A stretch of 19,710 bases of DNA from Candidatus Delongbacteria bacterium (GTDB taxonomy: Bacteria; Delongbacteria; UBA4055), in contig JAFGUL010000210.1 of NCBI GenBank assembly GCA_016938535.1, positions 1 to 19,710 on the forward strand. The letters run 5' to 3'. Position numbers and translations under genes: made by a program. Below are positions 1-7,590 of the stretch, in pieces; position 1 is the stretch's first letter; the number at the start of each line of letters is the position of its first letter. The notes beneath the pieces are model-generated. The model did not search any database. It saw nothing but the letters and a program-made list of their open reading frames with translations, and was not told where the DNA came from.

Positions 1-72
1 AATCATACCGGTCTGAAATTAGAAAAGAAGAAGAAAATATTAGATTATTTATTGTCAAAATAGCACCCGATT

Positions 73-103
73 TTGTCCATTAGACCAACATTAATGATAA
101 AAT
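73..103 (+). promoter_or_regulatory. Possible promoter of the first barrel gene
   Basis: TAAAAT at 98-103 is preceded by TGA at 95-97, giving an extended -10 element. The best -35 is TTGTCC at 73-78 with a long 19-base spacer, so the call rests mainly on the -10. A start near 110 would leave a short leader before the Shine-Dalgarno AAGGAG at 117-122. Bases 1-72 show nothing else I can name. Confidence 0.3.
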
Positions 104-128
104 TTAATCTTAAAAAAAGGAGAAAATC

Positions 129-677
129 ATGAAAAAGATTCTAGTTCTTGTAGTGCTTGTTTTTACTTTGGCAGGTTTCGGACAGATCGCTGAAAAGCTT
201 ACTTGGGATGCCGGTGCAGAACTTGCAATGCCTATCGGTGATTTTGGTGACAGCGCAGGTATGGGTTTCGGTTTAACGGGTAAGATATATTATCCATTCA
301 AAGAGAACATTGATTTTACCGGCAGGACAGGATTCGTTTACTTCTCAACACACAAAGATTTTGAAGATTACGGAGATGCAAATTGGATGGAGATCCCGAT
401 CATGTTCGGAACAAGGTACAAAATGCCTAATAATTTTTACGGGTTGTTCGAACTGGGATTCACTATGATCTCTTTTAGCTATGAATATAAATATACAGAT
501 TTCTGGGGTAATACACAGACTCTTAAGTTCGATTACGATGAGACTGAACTTGCTTTCGCTATAGGCGGCGGTTATATATATAATAAATTCGATTTCTCAG
601 GTTTTATTAATTCAGTTCAAACGGATGGTGATTCTGCTAATCATTTTGGCGTCAGAGTCGGTTATAAGTTCATGTAG
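129..677 (+). CDS. Small outer-membrane beta-barrel protein (porin family)
   Basis: A 182-residue exported protein. Residues 1-18 form a signal peptide (MKK, then a hydrophobic stretch ending near GFG before Q19). The mature part alternates polar and aromatic/hydrophobic residues as in beta strands, begins with a GAELAMPIGDF stretch typical of small barrel proteins, and ends in a strand GVRVGYKFM with a near-terminal aromatic, as expected for barrel assembly. Its length fits an 8-strand barrel of the OMP_b-brl kind. The ATG has AAGGAG at 117-122, six bases upstream. It is monocistronic and converges on another small barrel gene, with a terminator between them. Export and barrel fold are inferred from sequence pattern; no ligand or function can be assigned. 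Confidence 0.75.
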   Translation: MKKILVLVVLVFTLAGFGQIAEKLTWDAGAELAMPIGDFGDSAGMGFGLTGKIYYPFKENIDFTGRTGFVYFSTHKDFEDYGDANWMEIPIMFGTRYKMPNNFYGLFELGFTMISFSYEYKYTDFWGNTQTLKFDYDETELAFAIGGGYIYNKFDFSGFINSVQTDGDSANHFGVRVGYKFM

Positions 678-697
678 TAATTAACTCAGTAAAATTC

Positions 698-722
698 AAA
701 CCCCGGCCTTCCGGGGTTTTTT
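698..722 (+). terminator. Rho-independent terminator between convergent barrel genes
   Basis: AAACCCCGG at 698-706 pairs with CCGGGGTTT at 711-719 around a CCTT loop, followed by a T run to 722. It ends the plus-strand gene that stops at 677. On the minus strand the stem is followed only by an interrupted T run, so it may also end the 756-1448 gene but less efficiently. Confidence 0.9.
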
Positions 723-755
723 ATTTATATGGTATGATAAACTTAATTAACTGAT

Positions 756-1448
756 CTAAAATCCGAATCCTGCAGTTAAACACAGGACACGGTTATAAAT
801 TTTTGATTCTCCATCGTCAAAAACGGTTGTAAGTCCATAATTATATCGGACATCAAAAAGTAACTGACCGTTTTCAAGAGGGATGTTTAATCCGAGACCG
901 AAGATTAGTCCAAGTTCGAGATCGTTCACATTGTCAACTTCCTGTGATTCGGATTCAGATATCTCTGTTTCGAATGAAGTTGAACCGTCATCGTAATATT
1001 CGTAAAAAGAATATTTGTAACTTCCAATGGCAGAAACGTTGAAAGCGGCTGAACCGCCTGCGTAGAAGGAAGGGACAAAACCTGAGCCAGCAGGCATTTT
1101 AAATCTGAAAGATACCGGAATTTCAATATAATTAAGATTTAGAGTAGCTTCATACTCGAGAGTATATTCCGAGAATTCATCAGAATCTTTTTCGGTATAA
1201 TTCATAGAAACACCTTTCATAGTGTACAACAGTTCCCATTGTATAGAAAATGAATCGTTGACCGGTTTTTCGCTGAAAAGTCCTATCACGATACCCGTGT
1301 TGTAAGTGTTCTCCGGGTCGTTAAAGTGGTCGCCTTTTAACTCGGCAAAATTAATTCCGCCTTTTATTCCCCACATTATTGGATCAGAAATTTGAGAGGT
1401 CAGAACATACACATTAATTAGTAAAGCTGCTATCAGAAGCTTCTTCAT
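756..1448 (-). CDS. Outer-membrane beta-barrel protein (PorT-like, OMP_b-brl_2 type)
   Basis: A 230-residue exported protein. Residues 1-18 are a signal peptide (MKKLLIAALLINVYVLTS), followed by WGIKGGINFAELKGD, which matches the start of PF13568-type barrels (G-x-K-x-G-x-N). Alternating strands continue to the C terminus, which ends in the strand-like LTAGFGF with a terminal Phe. Acidic Asp/Glu/Ser-rich stretches (about residues 150-172) look like surface loops. GGAG lies five bases upstream of the ATG (plus positions 1454-1457), and a good promoter sits just upstream. It is divergent from the FlgT-like gene and convergent with the 129-677 barrel gene. Family assignment is by pattern; the role is unknown. 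Confidence 0.75.
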   Translation of the reverse strand: MKKLLIAALLINVYVLTSQISDPIMWGIKGGINFAELKGDHFNDPENTYNTGIVIGLFSEKPVNDSFSIQWELLYTMKGVSMNYTEKDSDEFSEYTLEYEATLNLNYIEIPVSFRFKMPAGSGFVPSFYAGGSAAFNVSAIGSYKYSFYEYYDDGSTSFETEISESESQEVDNVNDLELGLIFGLGLNIPLENGQLLFDVRYNYGLTTVFDDGESKIYNRVLCLTAGFGF

Positions 1449-1475
1449 TTTTTCTCCGTTTAAATAAGTTAAGGG

Positions 1476-1504
1476 ATTTTAACTTATATTTTCCAGTTTG
1501 TCAA
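1476..1504 (-). promoter_or_regulatory. Promoter of the PorT-like gene
   Basis: Read on the minus strand: TTGACA (plus 1499-1504), a 17-base spacer, then TAAAAT (plus 1476-1481). This is near-consensus for the housekeeping sigma factor, with the start predicted near 1469, about 20 bases before the ATG. It lies back to back with the promoter at 1518-1546. Confidence 0.75.
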
Positions 1505-1517
1505 CTTGTTTTTATTA

Positions 1518-1546
1518 TTGACAAAAGGGCTCAATATTTTTAATTT
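1518..1546 (+). promoter_or_regulatory. Promoter of the FlgT/LPP20-like gene
   Basis: TTGACA at 1518-1523, a 17-base spacer and TAATTT at 1541-1546. Transcription would begin near 1553, downstream of the ATG at 1550, which favours translation from 1574 rather than 1550. Thirteen bases separate this -35 from the opposing one at 1499-1504. Confidence 0.7.
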
Positions 1547-1573
1547 TAGATGCAATTACTGAAGGAGCGCTAT

Positions 1574-2359
1574 ATGAAGAAGTTTATTATCTTATTGTTA
1601 TCATTATTTTCTATTGTTTGTTTTTCAGCTGAATATGCTAATATTAAAGGAACAGGCGAGGGTATGACTGATGATGAAGCCTTGACTGCCGCCAAGAAAG
1701 ATGCTCTGGAAAAATCGGTCGGAGTATTTCTGTCGTCCAAGGCTGTTATGGAAAATTATGTGACTATAAGCGACAATATAATTTCAAAGTCAAACGGTTT
1801 TATTAAGACTTATGAGGTTACAGATAAAAGCAGTCCTTCGGAAGGATTAGTAAGAATTAATATATCAGCTTCGGTAACAGATGTTGTTGATCAGCTTGTA
1901 CAGGATGAGATGGCTTTGAAGCTCCTGCTGACTGAAATGAATCTTCCTTCCTTTGCTGTCGTGGTCTATGATAATGAAGGGAACAGGGATGATTTTGCGG
2001 AATCCAGCGTAAAAAAATATCTTCTCAATAAAGGAATGAGACTCAAGAATTTTGCTGAAGGTAAAGAACCTAAATATGATTATCTGCTTAAGGGTAAGAC
2101 CGATTACAATTTTATGAGCTTGGGTGAAGTTTACAATATCAAATCTATGAAAAGCCTTCAGACTTCAATGACTTTAGAGCTTATCGATATTAAAGAGGAT
2201 GAGATAATATCGACTCAGACCGTTAGCGCAAAAAAGGCTCATATAAGCGAGAACACTGCCAAAACTATGACTTTGACCGATTTAGGACCGCAGATCGCGG
2301 CATATATAATCAAGCAGGCTGTAGAACAGTGGAGTGACAGGCTTGCAGGAAACGAATGA
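1574..2359 (+). CDS. Periplasmic FlgT/LPP20-like protein
   Basis: A 261-residue exported protein. I place the start at 1574 because AAGGAG at 1562-1567 lies six bases before it and the encoded N terminus is a clean signal peptide (MKKFIILLLSLFSIVCFSA). An ATG at 1550 in the same frame has no ribosome site and lies upstream of the predicted transcript start. The mature N terminus carries the pattern GxGxG...DEAL.AAKKDALEKSVGVFLSS, then a D.I.SKS.GFIKTYEV stretch. This resembles the N-terminal domain of FlgT and LPP20-family proteins, including the repeated alanine-rich helix. The rest (about residues 120-261) is an alpha/beta region I do not recognise. No flagellar gene is nearby, so a flagellar role should not be assumed. 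Confidence 0.65.
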   Translation: MKKFIILLLSLFSIVCFSAEYANIKGTGEGMTDDEALTAAKKDALEKSVGVFLSSKAVMENYVTISDNIISKSNGFIKTYEVTDKSSPSEGLVRINISASVTDVVDQLVQDEMALKLLLTEMNLPSFAVVVYDNEGNRDDFAESSVKKYLLNKGMRLKNFAEGKEPKYDYLLKGKTDYNFMSLGEVYNIKSMKSLQTSMTLELIDIKEDEIISTQTVSAKKAHISENTAKTMTLTDLGPQIAAYIIKQAVEQWSDRLAGNE

Positions 2360-2390
2360 ACTGTTTTTGTGAATAATCTGTGAATAAAAC

Positions 2391-2419
2391 TTGACTTTGT
2401 AGCTCGAATGTATTATTTT
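2391..2419 (+). promoter_or_regulatory. Promoter of the 448-residue barrel gene
   Basis: TTGACT at 2391-2396, a 17-base spacer and TATTTT at 2414-2419. Initiation near 2426 gives a leader of about 46 bases. The 112 bases between the two genes show no terminator, so some read-through from the FlgT-like gene is possible. Confidence 0.65.
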
Positions 2420-2471
2420 ACGCTTGAGTGGGTATAAACTCAAAAATCATAATAAATCTGAAGGAGTCGAA

Positions 2472-3818
2472 ATGAAAAAATTTATGACGTTTGTGTGTAT
2501 TTTCGCGATATTCGGTTTTGCGAACGCACAGTTTCAGGGCGGTCTTACCAGCGAAGTCCCGAACCTGAGAGTCAACGCAATGGGCGGGGTTTACTCTCTG
2601 CTTGAAACTTCAAATTATGCTGATTTTCCGCAAAGGCTTCTGACAGGTCAGGAAGGTGCCTGGATAGGAACAAACAGGGCCGACAGCTGGGGTCTTGTTA
2701 GGTTCAACCTTAACAATTTTCTTGCTCTTCCTATGCCTATGGCATGGCAGATCTCCGCAGAGCAAAACACTATGGTGACTATTGATGAAGTATTCGATCA
2801 TGTCGGAATGGACAGCTGGGCATATTACCTGCCCTATACACAGATGGGAGCGGCTTACGAAGCTACGAATAGGATCAATTCTACTTTTGCGATCGGTCTT
2901 CAGAGCAATATCATTGCAGGTCTCGGGATTAAATTGTATTCTAACAGCAATGCTTATGATGAGACTAACGGAGATGATAACAATGAAGACAGCTGGGAGC
3001 ATGATTTCTGGGGGCTTGAAACAACATGGGGCGGCACAATGATACTTGATGACAATCATTTCATTGACGCTTCTCTTGATCTTGATTTCTGGAGCTGGAA
3101 CGGATCGTATGAGATCAATGATGTTGATCAGTATGAGGAAGGTTACTCGAACTGTGACGGAATATGGAACTTCGGCATTAACGGAAGATATTATGTTACG
3201 GGCAATAAAGTTGATTATGCTCCATACATGAAATTTAATTACTTCTCTTTCTCATCATCGATTGACGAAGATATTTCTCTTCCTATGGATCCTGCAGATA
3301 TTCAGTCCAACGAGTATAATGGTTCTCTATTCAATTTTACTCTCGGTTCTGGAGTTCATTACAAGCCTGCTAAGGGTGTTCAGGTCTATAATGAGTTCGA
3401 GTTCAGGTATCAGAGCGCTTCACAGGAGATCAAAGATGTCGGCGGGACCTGGTCAGAGAATGAATATCAGTCGAGAATGACACTTCTGCCGACTTACAGA
3501 ATGGGTGTTGAGATCGTAAAAGAGATAGACCCGAAGATATGGTGGGGATTCAATTCTGTTCAGCTGTGGGGAGGATTCAATAAGACATTCGATAATCTGT
3601 GGACCGGCAATGACTGGGATGATGAGGAAACAGATAACAATGATTACGAAGAAGAATATACCCAAGAAACTTTCGAAGTTGTTAATGTAACGACAGGCGC
3701 AGCTCTTCAGAACGGTAATTTCAAAGTTGAATTCTACACTACTGTAAACAACCTTTATTTCAACGACAATGCTCTTAACAATGTTTATCTAGGCCTTGTT
3801 TACATGTTCTCCGAGTAG
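2472..3818 (+). CDS. Large predicted outer-membrane beta-barrel protein, function unknown
   Basis: A 448-residue exported protein. The start at 2472 follows AAGGAG (2461-2466) and opens a signal peptide ending FANA before Q (residues 1-19); a TTG at 2424 in frame has no ribosome site. Just after cleavage comes NLRVNAMGGVYSLLETSNYA, which resembles the AMGGAY start of PorV/FadL-like barrels. The rest is rich in Trp, Tyr, Phe and Gly in alternating strands, separated by very acidic Asp/Asn/Glu loops (for example around residues 173-185 and 380-400). Such acidic loops could bind divalent cations, which is inference. The last strand ends NVYLGLVYMFSE. I cannot place it in a named family with confidence. 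Confidence 0.65.
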   Translation: MKKFMTFVCIFAIFGFANAQFQGGLTSEVPNLRVNAMGGVYSLLETSNYADFPQRLLTGQEGAWIGTNRADSWGLVRFNLNNFLALPMPMAWQISAEQNTMVTIDEVFDHVGMDSWAYYLPYTQMGAAYEATNRINSTFAIGLQSNIIAGLGIKLYSNSNAYDETNGDDNNEDSWEHDFWGLETTWGGTMILDDNHFIDASLDLDFWSWNGSYEINDVDQYEEGYSNCDGIWNFGINGRYYVTGNKVDYAPYMKFNYFSFSSSIDEDISLPMDPADIQSNEYNGSLFNFTLGSGVHYKPAKGVQVYNEFEFRYQSASQEIKDVGGTWSENEYQSRMTLLPTYRMGVEIVKEIDPKIWWGFNSVQLWGGFNKTFDNLWTGNDWDDEETDNNDYEEEYTQETFEVVNVTTGAALQNGNFKVEFYTTVNNLYFNDNALNNVYLGLVYMFSE

Positions 3819-3825
3819 CTGAGAC

Positions 3826-3854
3826 TTGACAAAACAGGATTTATTGTGCAAATT
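3826..3854 (+). promoter_or_regulatory. Probable promoter of the 428-residue lipoprotein gene
   Basis: TTGACA at 3826-3831, a 17-base spacer and CAAATT at 3849-3854. The -10 is weak by itself, but the same CAAATT at the same spacing occurs before the next lipoprotein gene (5283-5288). The leader would be about 48 bases. It starts eight bases after the upstream stop codon, and no terminator separates the genes. Confidence 0.5.
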
Positions 3855-3908
3855 ACTGCATAAACTTAAGATTCGTTAAAAAAAGAAAAACCAAAATGGA
3901 GGTATTTC

Positions 3909-5195
3909 ATGAAAAAGTATTTACTAAAAGCGGCCGCAGGAATGATCGTTCTCGCAATGTTCTTCCTTACAGGCTGTGAAACAGACAATTCTGTTACTTA
4001 CTCTGACGAAGACAGAGTCGTAGGAACTCTTCACGGTGTCGTTACGGACGCAGCTGACAACGCAAGAATGCTCGATGTTACTGTTACCGTAGTTCAGAAG
4101 GGCGTTATTTTCACTACCGAAACTGATGAGCTCGGTTACTACATCGTAAAAGGTCTTTATTCAGGTGACTACGAGGCAACTTATGTAGTGGACGGATACG
4201 CTGTTTCAAGAGCTTACGGCTACATTCCTACCCTGGAAGAAGTTACTAATGCAAAAACAGATCTTAACCACAGCGAAGTTCTTGATATGTCGCTATTCGA
4301 GCTTAATGCAGGACTTTCAGGAAAAATGTACAAAGCTATCGATAACGGTGTAGTTGAACCCGCTTCAGGAATAACTGTAATTGCTGATTTTGATCACTTT
4401 GACATTTCTCCTAACGAATACACTGCAGTAACTGATGGGAATGGAAACTACACTTTCTCAAATCTTCCTGCAGCACCGATGGTAGCAGTAAGAACGCTTC
4501 CTTTCAACGACGGAACTTATTCTTTCGATCCTACTTACACTATGGTAGATCTTCACTCCGGAGTTTCTGTTGTTGCTGAAGAGATCGGGATTTTTCTCAC
4601 TGAAGCAGAACCTTTCGTTCTTACTCACAACATAGTAGATGATTATCCTATTGGGGAGCCTGTAGTAATGACATTTAACAAAGCTATTGATACAGAATCA
4701 TTCGAAGTGTTCCTCGGAATTGACAAAAGCGCTAAAACTGAGATCAGCAGTGTTGTATGGACAAACGGAAACACGACTGTTACGATCACTCCTGACGAAG
4801 AGCTGGTTATAGGCACATGGTATTACATGTACTTCTACGGAAAATCTGCTGACGGAAACTATTTCGAAGACAGTTATTCTTTCAAAACTCAGCCCGGAAT
4901 CGAGATCACCACTACAAACCTTCAGGTGTGGGATGAGTACAACGAGATCACTACTACCCAGGAAATCGTAGTAAACTTTTCAGAACCGGTTCTTACAACA
5001 GACTCGGATCAGTATTTCATAGTTGACGGTGTTTCAGCAACTCCTTCATGGTCAAACGGAAACAAGACAGTTACGATCAATGCTCCTGTCGGCGGATATA
5101 CTTCAGGTGACACTTTCTGGTTCTACCTTGGTGTAACTTCTACACTTGCAGAATATGACTATCTGGAAGCAGAATACAGGATCCATGTAAAATAA
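3909..5195 (+). CDS. Surface lipoprotein with carboxypeptidase-regulatory-like and Big_5-like domains
   Basis: A 428-residue lipoprotein. Signal peptide with lipobox LTGC, lipidated at Cys23. Residues about 37-130 form a carboxypeptidase-regulatory-like beta sandwich (GTLHGVVTDAADNARMLDVTV, then TDELGYYIVKGLYSGDY). Residues 134-230 form a second copy (GLSGKMY..., TDGNGNYTFSNLPA). Residues 234-330 and 332-428 resemble SbsA-type Ig domains (Big_5: MTFNKAID, TWYYMYF; then VVNFSEPV, VTI). No catalytic motif is visible. GGAGGT at 3898-3903 precedes the ATG. Codons for Phe, Tyr, Asn and Asp are often C-ending compared with neighbouring genes, which suggests high expression (by-eye impression). Likely an adhesive or structural envelope protein. 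Confidence 0.75.
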   Translation: MKKYLLKAAAGMIVLAMFFLTGCETDNSVTYSDEDRVVGTLHGVVTDAADNARMLDVTVTVVQKGVIFTTETDELGYYIVKGLYSGDYEATYVVDGYAVSRAYGYIPTLEEVTNAKTDLNHSEVLDMSLFELNAGLSGKMYKAIDNGVVEPASGITVIADFDHFDISPNEYTAVTDGNGNYTFSNLPAAPMVAVRTLPFNDGTYSFDPTYTMVDLHSGVSVVAEEIGIFLTEAEPFVLTHNIVDDYPIGEPVVMTFNKAIDTESFEVFLGIDKSAKTEISSVVWTNGNTTVTITPDEELVIGTWYYMYFYGKSADGNYFEDSYSFKTQPGIEITTTNLQVWDEYNEITTTQEIVVNFSEPVLTTDSDQYFIVDGVSATPSWSNGNKTVTINAPVGGYTSGDTFWFYLGVTSTLAEYDYLEAEYRIHVK

Positions 5196-5216
5196 TTAAG
5201 AATCAGACAGTTTCAT

Positions 5217-5244
5217 AAAGGGAGCCTCCGAGCTCCCTTTTTTT
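5217..5244 (+). terminator. Rho-independent terminator after the 428-residue lipoprotein gene
   Basis: AAAGGGAGC at 5217-5225 pairs with GCTCCCTTT at 5232-5240 around a six-base loop and is followed by further T residues to 5244. It makes the preceding gene a separate transcript from the next lipoprotein gene. Confidence 0.9.
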
Positions 5245-5259
5245 ATATTTATATTTTTC

Positions 5260-5288
5260 TTGACTTTGAGTTAAATATTTAGCAAATT
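5260..5288 (+). promoter_or_regulatory. Probable promoter of the 736-residue lipoprotein gene
   Basis: TTGACT at 5260-5265, a 17-base spacer and CAAATT at 5283-5288, the same -10 variant as at 3849-3854. An alternative -10 is TGTAAT at 5289-5294 with a longer spacer. It lies immediately after the terminator, so the gene must be started here. Confidence 0.5.
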
Positions 5289-5335
5289 GTAATCTGAGCT
5301 GTAAAGAATAATAATCTTTTGTAAAGGAGGGAATC

Positions 5336-7546
5336 ATGCTGAAAAGGTATTTATTTATTCTTGCCGTCATATCATTCGGTATCATGATATTCATGTCGTG
5401 CAGCGGAGATTCAGTAACTACAAATCCTACATCTGATCCTGAAATAGACTTGATATTTCCAAACGGGGGCGACACACTCCAGGCGGGAGTTCCGTATACG
5501 ATCAAATGGTCAGACAATATTACCGAAAAAGTGAACATTGGTATTTACAGAGGTCTGAGCAGCAGCGCTATCCTGATCGAGGAGTACAGAAATGTGGGAG
5601 GAACGGAATATCAGTTCACTGTACCGGTAAACTGGTCTCAGACTGCTGATTATAAGGTCAAGATAACAAGTGCGGCGGATACAAGTGTTTATGATATCAG
5701 CGATGACTATTTCCGGGTCTCAGCCTATATCAGTGACGGCAATGACCAGCCGTCACTCGCTACAGATCTGACTATACCTCATAAAGGCGATTATGCCATT
5801 TACGGAACAGGTGATGTTGACTGGTACAGAGTGTATCTGTACTCTCAGCAGAGATATCATTTCACGAATACTTCTGAGTTTGATTTTGATTCGGAATTTT
5901 ATCTTTATAGAGGCAATACCGCAGGTACGGATATTCTTTTTCAGGTCGCTTCAGATGACGACAGCGGCGGGGAAGCTCAGCCTTATCTTGACTATACAGC
6001 TCAGGAAGAAGGATATTATTTTCTGCGTGTTGCATATTATTCAAACAATCCATCTAAAACAAAACAGGCTGGTGCCGGTTATTACACTCTTAACATTACT
6101 GAGCATATATTCCTGGAATCACCTGACGGCGGTGATGTCTGGATGAAGGGAACTCAACACAATATAACCTGGGATGCAGAAGTTCCGGGAAATGTTGATC
6201 TCAGTCTTATTTATGAAGACGGTTATATGTCTCATATTGCTACCGTTAGCGCTGCTTCAGGTACCTACACATGGACAGTTTCTTCAGGTATAGATGATGC
6301 TGCAAATTACAGGATAAGGATCGCGAGATCAGATAATCCCGGATCATTTGACGAAAGCGATGAAATATTTATGATTTGTTCAAATTTGACAGAATATGCA
6401 GTTGGAGACTGGGATGTATATTTTGAAGTCATGAAATGGGATATTTCTTTTGAACTTAACAATGACGGTACCGGATTGTGGGACGGAAGCTGGAACGGAC
6501 ACTGGACCCTCACAGGCAACGGTCTTAAATTCACTATTGATTCATATCCGAATAATTTCTTTCTCGCAATTGTGGACGGAGACAGATTTGCGGGTAATTT
6601 TTACGATGCAGGGAACAGAGGAATATGGAGCGGGATGAGAGAGATAGAAGTGACAAACCCTGACGGCGGAGAAGTTTACGGCCAGGGAGAGATCTGTGAG
6701 ATAACATGGGAAGAGGATCTCTCGGCTGAATATGTTAAGATAGATCTGTATAAGGCAGATGTTTTCGACAGAACACTTTTTTCAAATGCTGTAAATGACA
6801 ATTTTCAATCTTGGACGATCCCGACAAATCTTCCGGCAGCAGCGGATTACAAAATAAAGATATCAAGTACTTCTGATCCGCAGATTTATGATGAAAGTGA
6901 TGATTGTTTTATAATTGACCTTAGGACCTTCTCAGAATTTTCCGAAGATTTCAGTGACGGTATTGCGGACGGATGGAGAGTTGTTGACGGAATATGGAGC
7001 GTAGCTGACGGAAATTACAATGTTTCTTATGAAAGCTTAGAGGCATCTTCCTGCTATTATAACAGGATGTTTACTGAAAATTATTCAGTGGAGACCAGAC
7101 TTAATCAAACCGACAGTTACATGTCCGGTATTTTTGTTAACGGAGATCATTCAGACCTTAACTACCAGGGATTGTGGGAGGATTATATCGGACTATTTAT
7201 TCAGTCGAGCGGATATTATTATCTTGAAAGGTGTGATTCCGGGTCTTATGCCGGAACAGGATGGTTATATTCTTCTGAAATAGTTCAGGGAGACGGATCA
7301 TGGAATGATATCAGGCTTGATGTGAATAATTCAACAGGTGATTACGATATTTATATCAACGGAACCTACATTACATCAATTAACCATACCACTTTTAATC
7401 ATGGCGAGATCGGTTTAATGCAGTACAACAGTAATACTGCAAGGACAGCGTCATTTGACCGTGTATCGGTCGGTCAGATCCCCGTCAGTAAAGATTTAAT
7501 AAGGAAGTATATTGAATTGAGATCAGGTGAAAGATCGGTCAGGTAA
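5336..7546 (+). CDS. Mosaic surface lipoprotein: three KNH-type, one PPC-like, one lipocalin-like and one LamG-like domain
   Basis: A 736-residue lipoprotein; signal peptide with FMSC, Cys22. Domains by eye: residues 36-127 a Ser/Thr-rich Kre9/KNH-type sandwich (FPNGGDTL, YTIKWS, ADYKVKI); 137-253 a PPC-like domain (DVDWYRVYL, DSEFYLYRG, EGYYFLRVAY); 256-347 a second KNH unit (SPDGGDVW, HNITWD, ANYRIRI); 350-436 a lipocalin-like strand domain (GDWDVYFE, NDGTGLWDG, GHWTLTGN); 438-527 a third KNH unit (NPDGGEVY, CEITWE, ADYKIKI); 535-712 a concanavalin/LamG-like domain (EDFSDGIADGW, WNDIRLDV, YDIYINGTYI). The C terminus is short and basic, with no sorting domain I recognise. The ATG follows AAAGGAGG at about 5321-5328. 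Probably surface binding or adhesion; no enzyme motif seen. Confidence 0.75.
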   Translation: MLKRYLFILAVISFGIMIFMSCSGDSVTTNPTSDPEIDLIFPNGGDTLQAGVPYTIKWSDNITEKVNIGIYRGLSSSAILIEEYRNVGGTEYQFTVPVNWSQTADYKVKITSAADTSVYDISDDYFRVSAYISDGNDQPSLATDLTIPHKGDYAIYGTGDVDWYRVYLYSQQRYHFTNTSEFDFDSEFYLYRGNTAGTDILFQVASDDDSGGEAQPYLDYTAQEEGYYFLRVAYYSNNPSKTKQAGAGYYTLNITEHIFLESPDGGDVWMKGTQHNITWDAEVPGNVDLSLIYEDGYMSHIATVSAASGTYTWTVSSGIDDAANYRIRIARSDNPGSFDESDEIFMICSNLTEYAVGDWDVYFEVMKWDISFELNNDGTGLWDGSWNGHWTLTGNGLKFTIDSYPNNFFLAIVDGDRFAGNFYDAGNRGIWSGMREIEVTNPDGGEVYGQGEICEITWEEDLSAEYVKIDLYKADVFDRTLFSNAVNDNFQSWTIPTNLPAAADYKIKISSTSDPQIYDESDDCFIIDLRTFSEFSEDFSDGIADGWRVVDGIWSVADGNYNVSYESLEASSCYYNRMFTENYSVETRLNQTDSYMSGIFVNGDHSDLNYQGLWEDYIGLFIQSSGYYYLERCDSGSYAGTGWLYSSEIVQGDGSWNDIRLDVNNSTGDYDIYINGTYITSINHTTFNHGEIGLMQYNSNTARTASFDRVSVGQIPVSKDLIRKYIELRSGERSVR

Positions 7547-7555
7547 TTTTTCAAA

Positions 7556-7584
7556 TTGCATAATGTCTCAGTTTGGCTTAAATT
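7556..7584 (+). promoter_or_regulatory. Candidate promoter for tsaE operon, possibly leaderless
   Basis: TTGCAT at 7556-7561, a 17-base spacer and TAAATT at 7579-7584 (TAAATTTC in full). The expected initiation base, seven after the -10, is 7591, the A of the tsaE ATG. No Shine-Dalgarno is visible before that ATG, which fits a leaderless transcript. The -35 matches only four of six consensus bases. Confidence 0.45.
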
Positions 7585-7590
7585 TCAGTA

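Noticed and set aside
1550..1573. Upstream ATG as start of the FlgT/LPP20-like protein
   Set aside because: No ribosome site, lies before the predicted transcript start, and would spoil the signal peptide; ATG 1574 has AAGGAG at correct spacing.
1574..2359. Flagellar role for the FlgT-like protein
   Set aside because: The similarity is limited to the N-terminal domain, which also occurs in LPP20-type proteins, and no flagellar gene is nearby.
2424..2471. TTG at 2424 as start of the 448-residue barrel protein
   Set aside because: Overlaps the promoter region; ATG 2472 with AAGGAG opens a proper signal peptide.
2610..3059. 149-residue open frame on the minus strand inside the barrel gene
   Set aside because: Lies wholly inside a better supported gene with a signal peptide; its translation has Cys/His/Pro composition typical of an antisense shadow and no ribosome site was seen.
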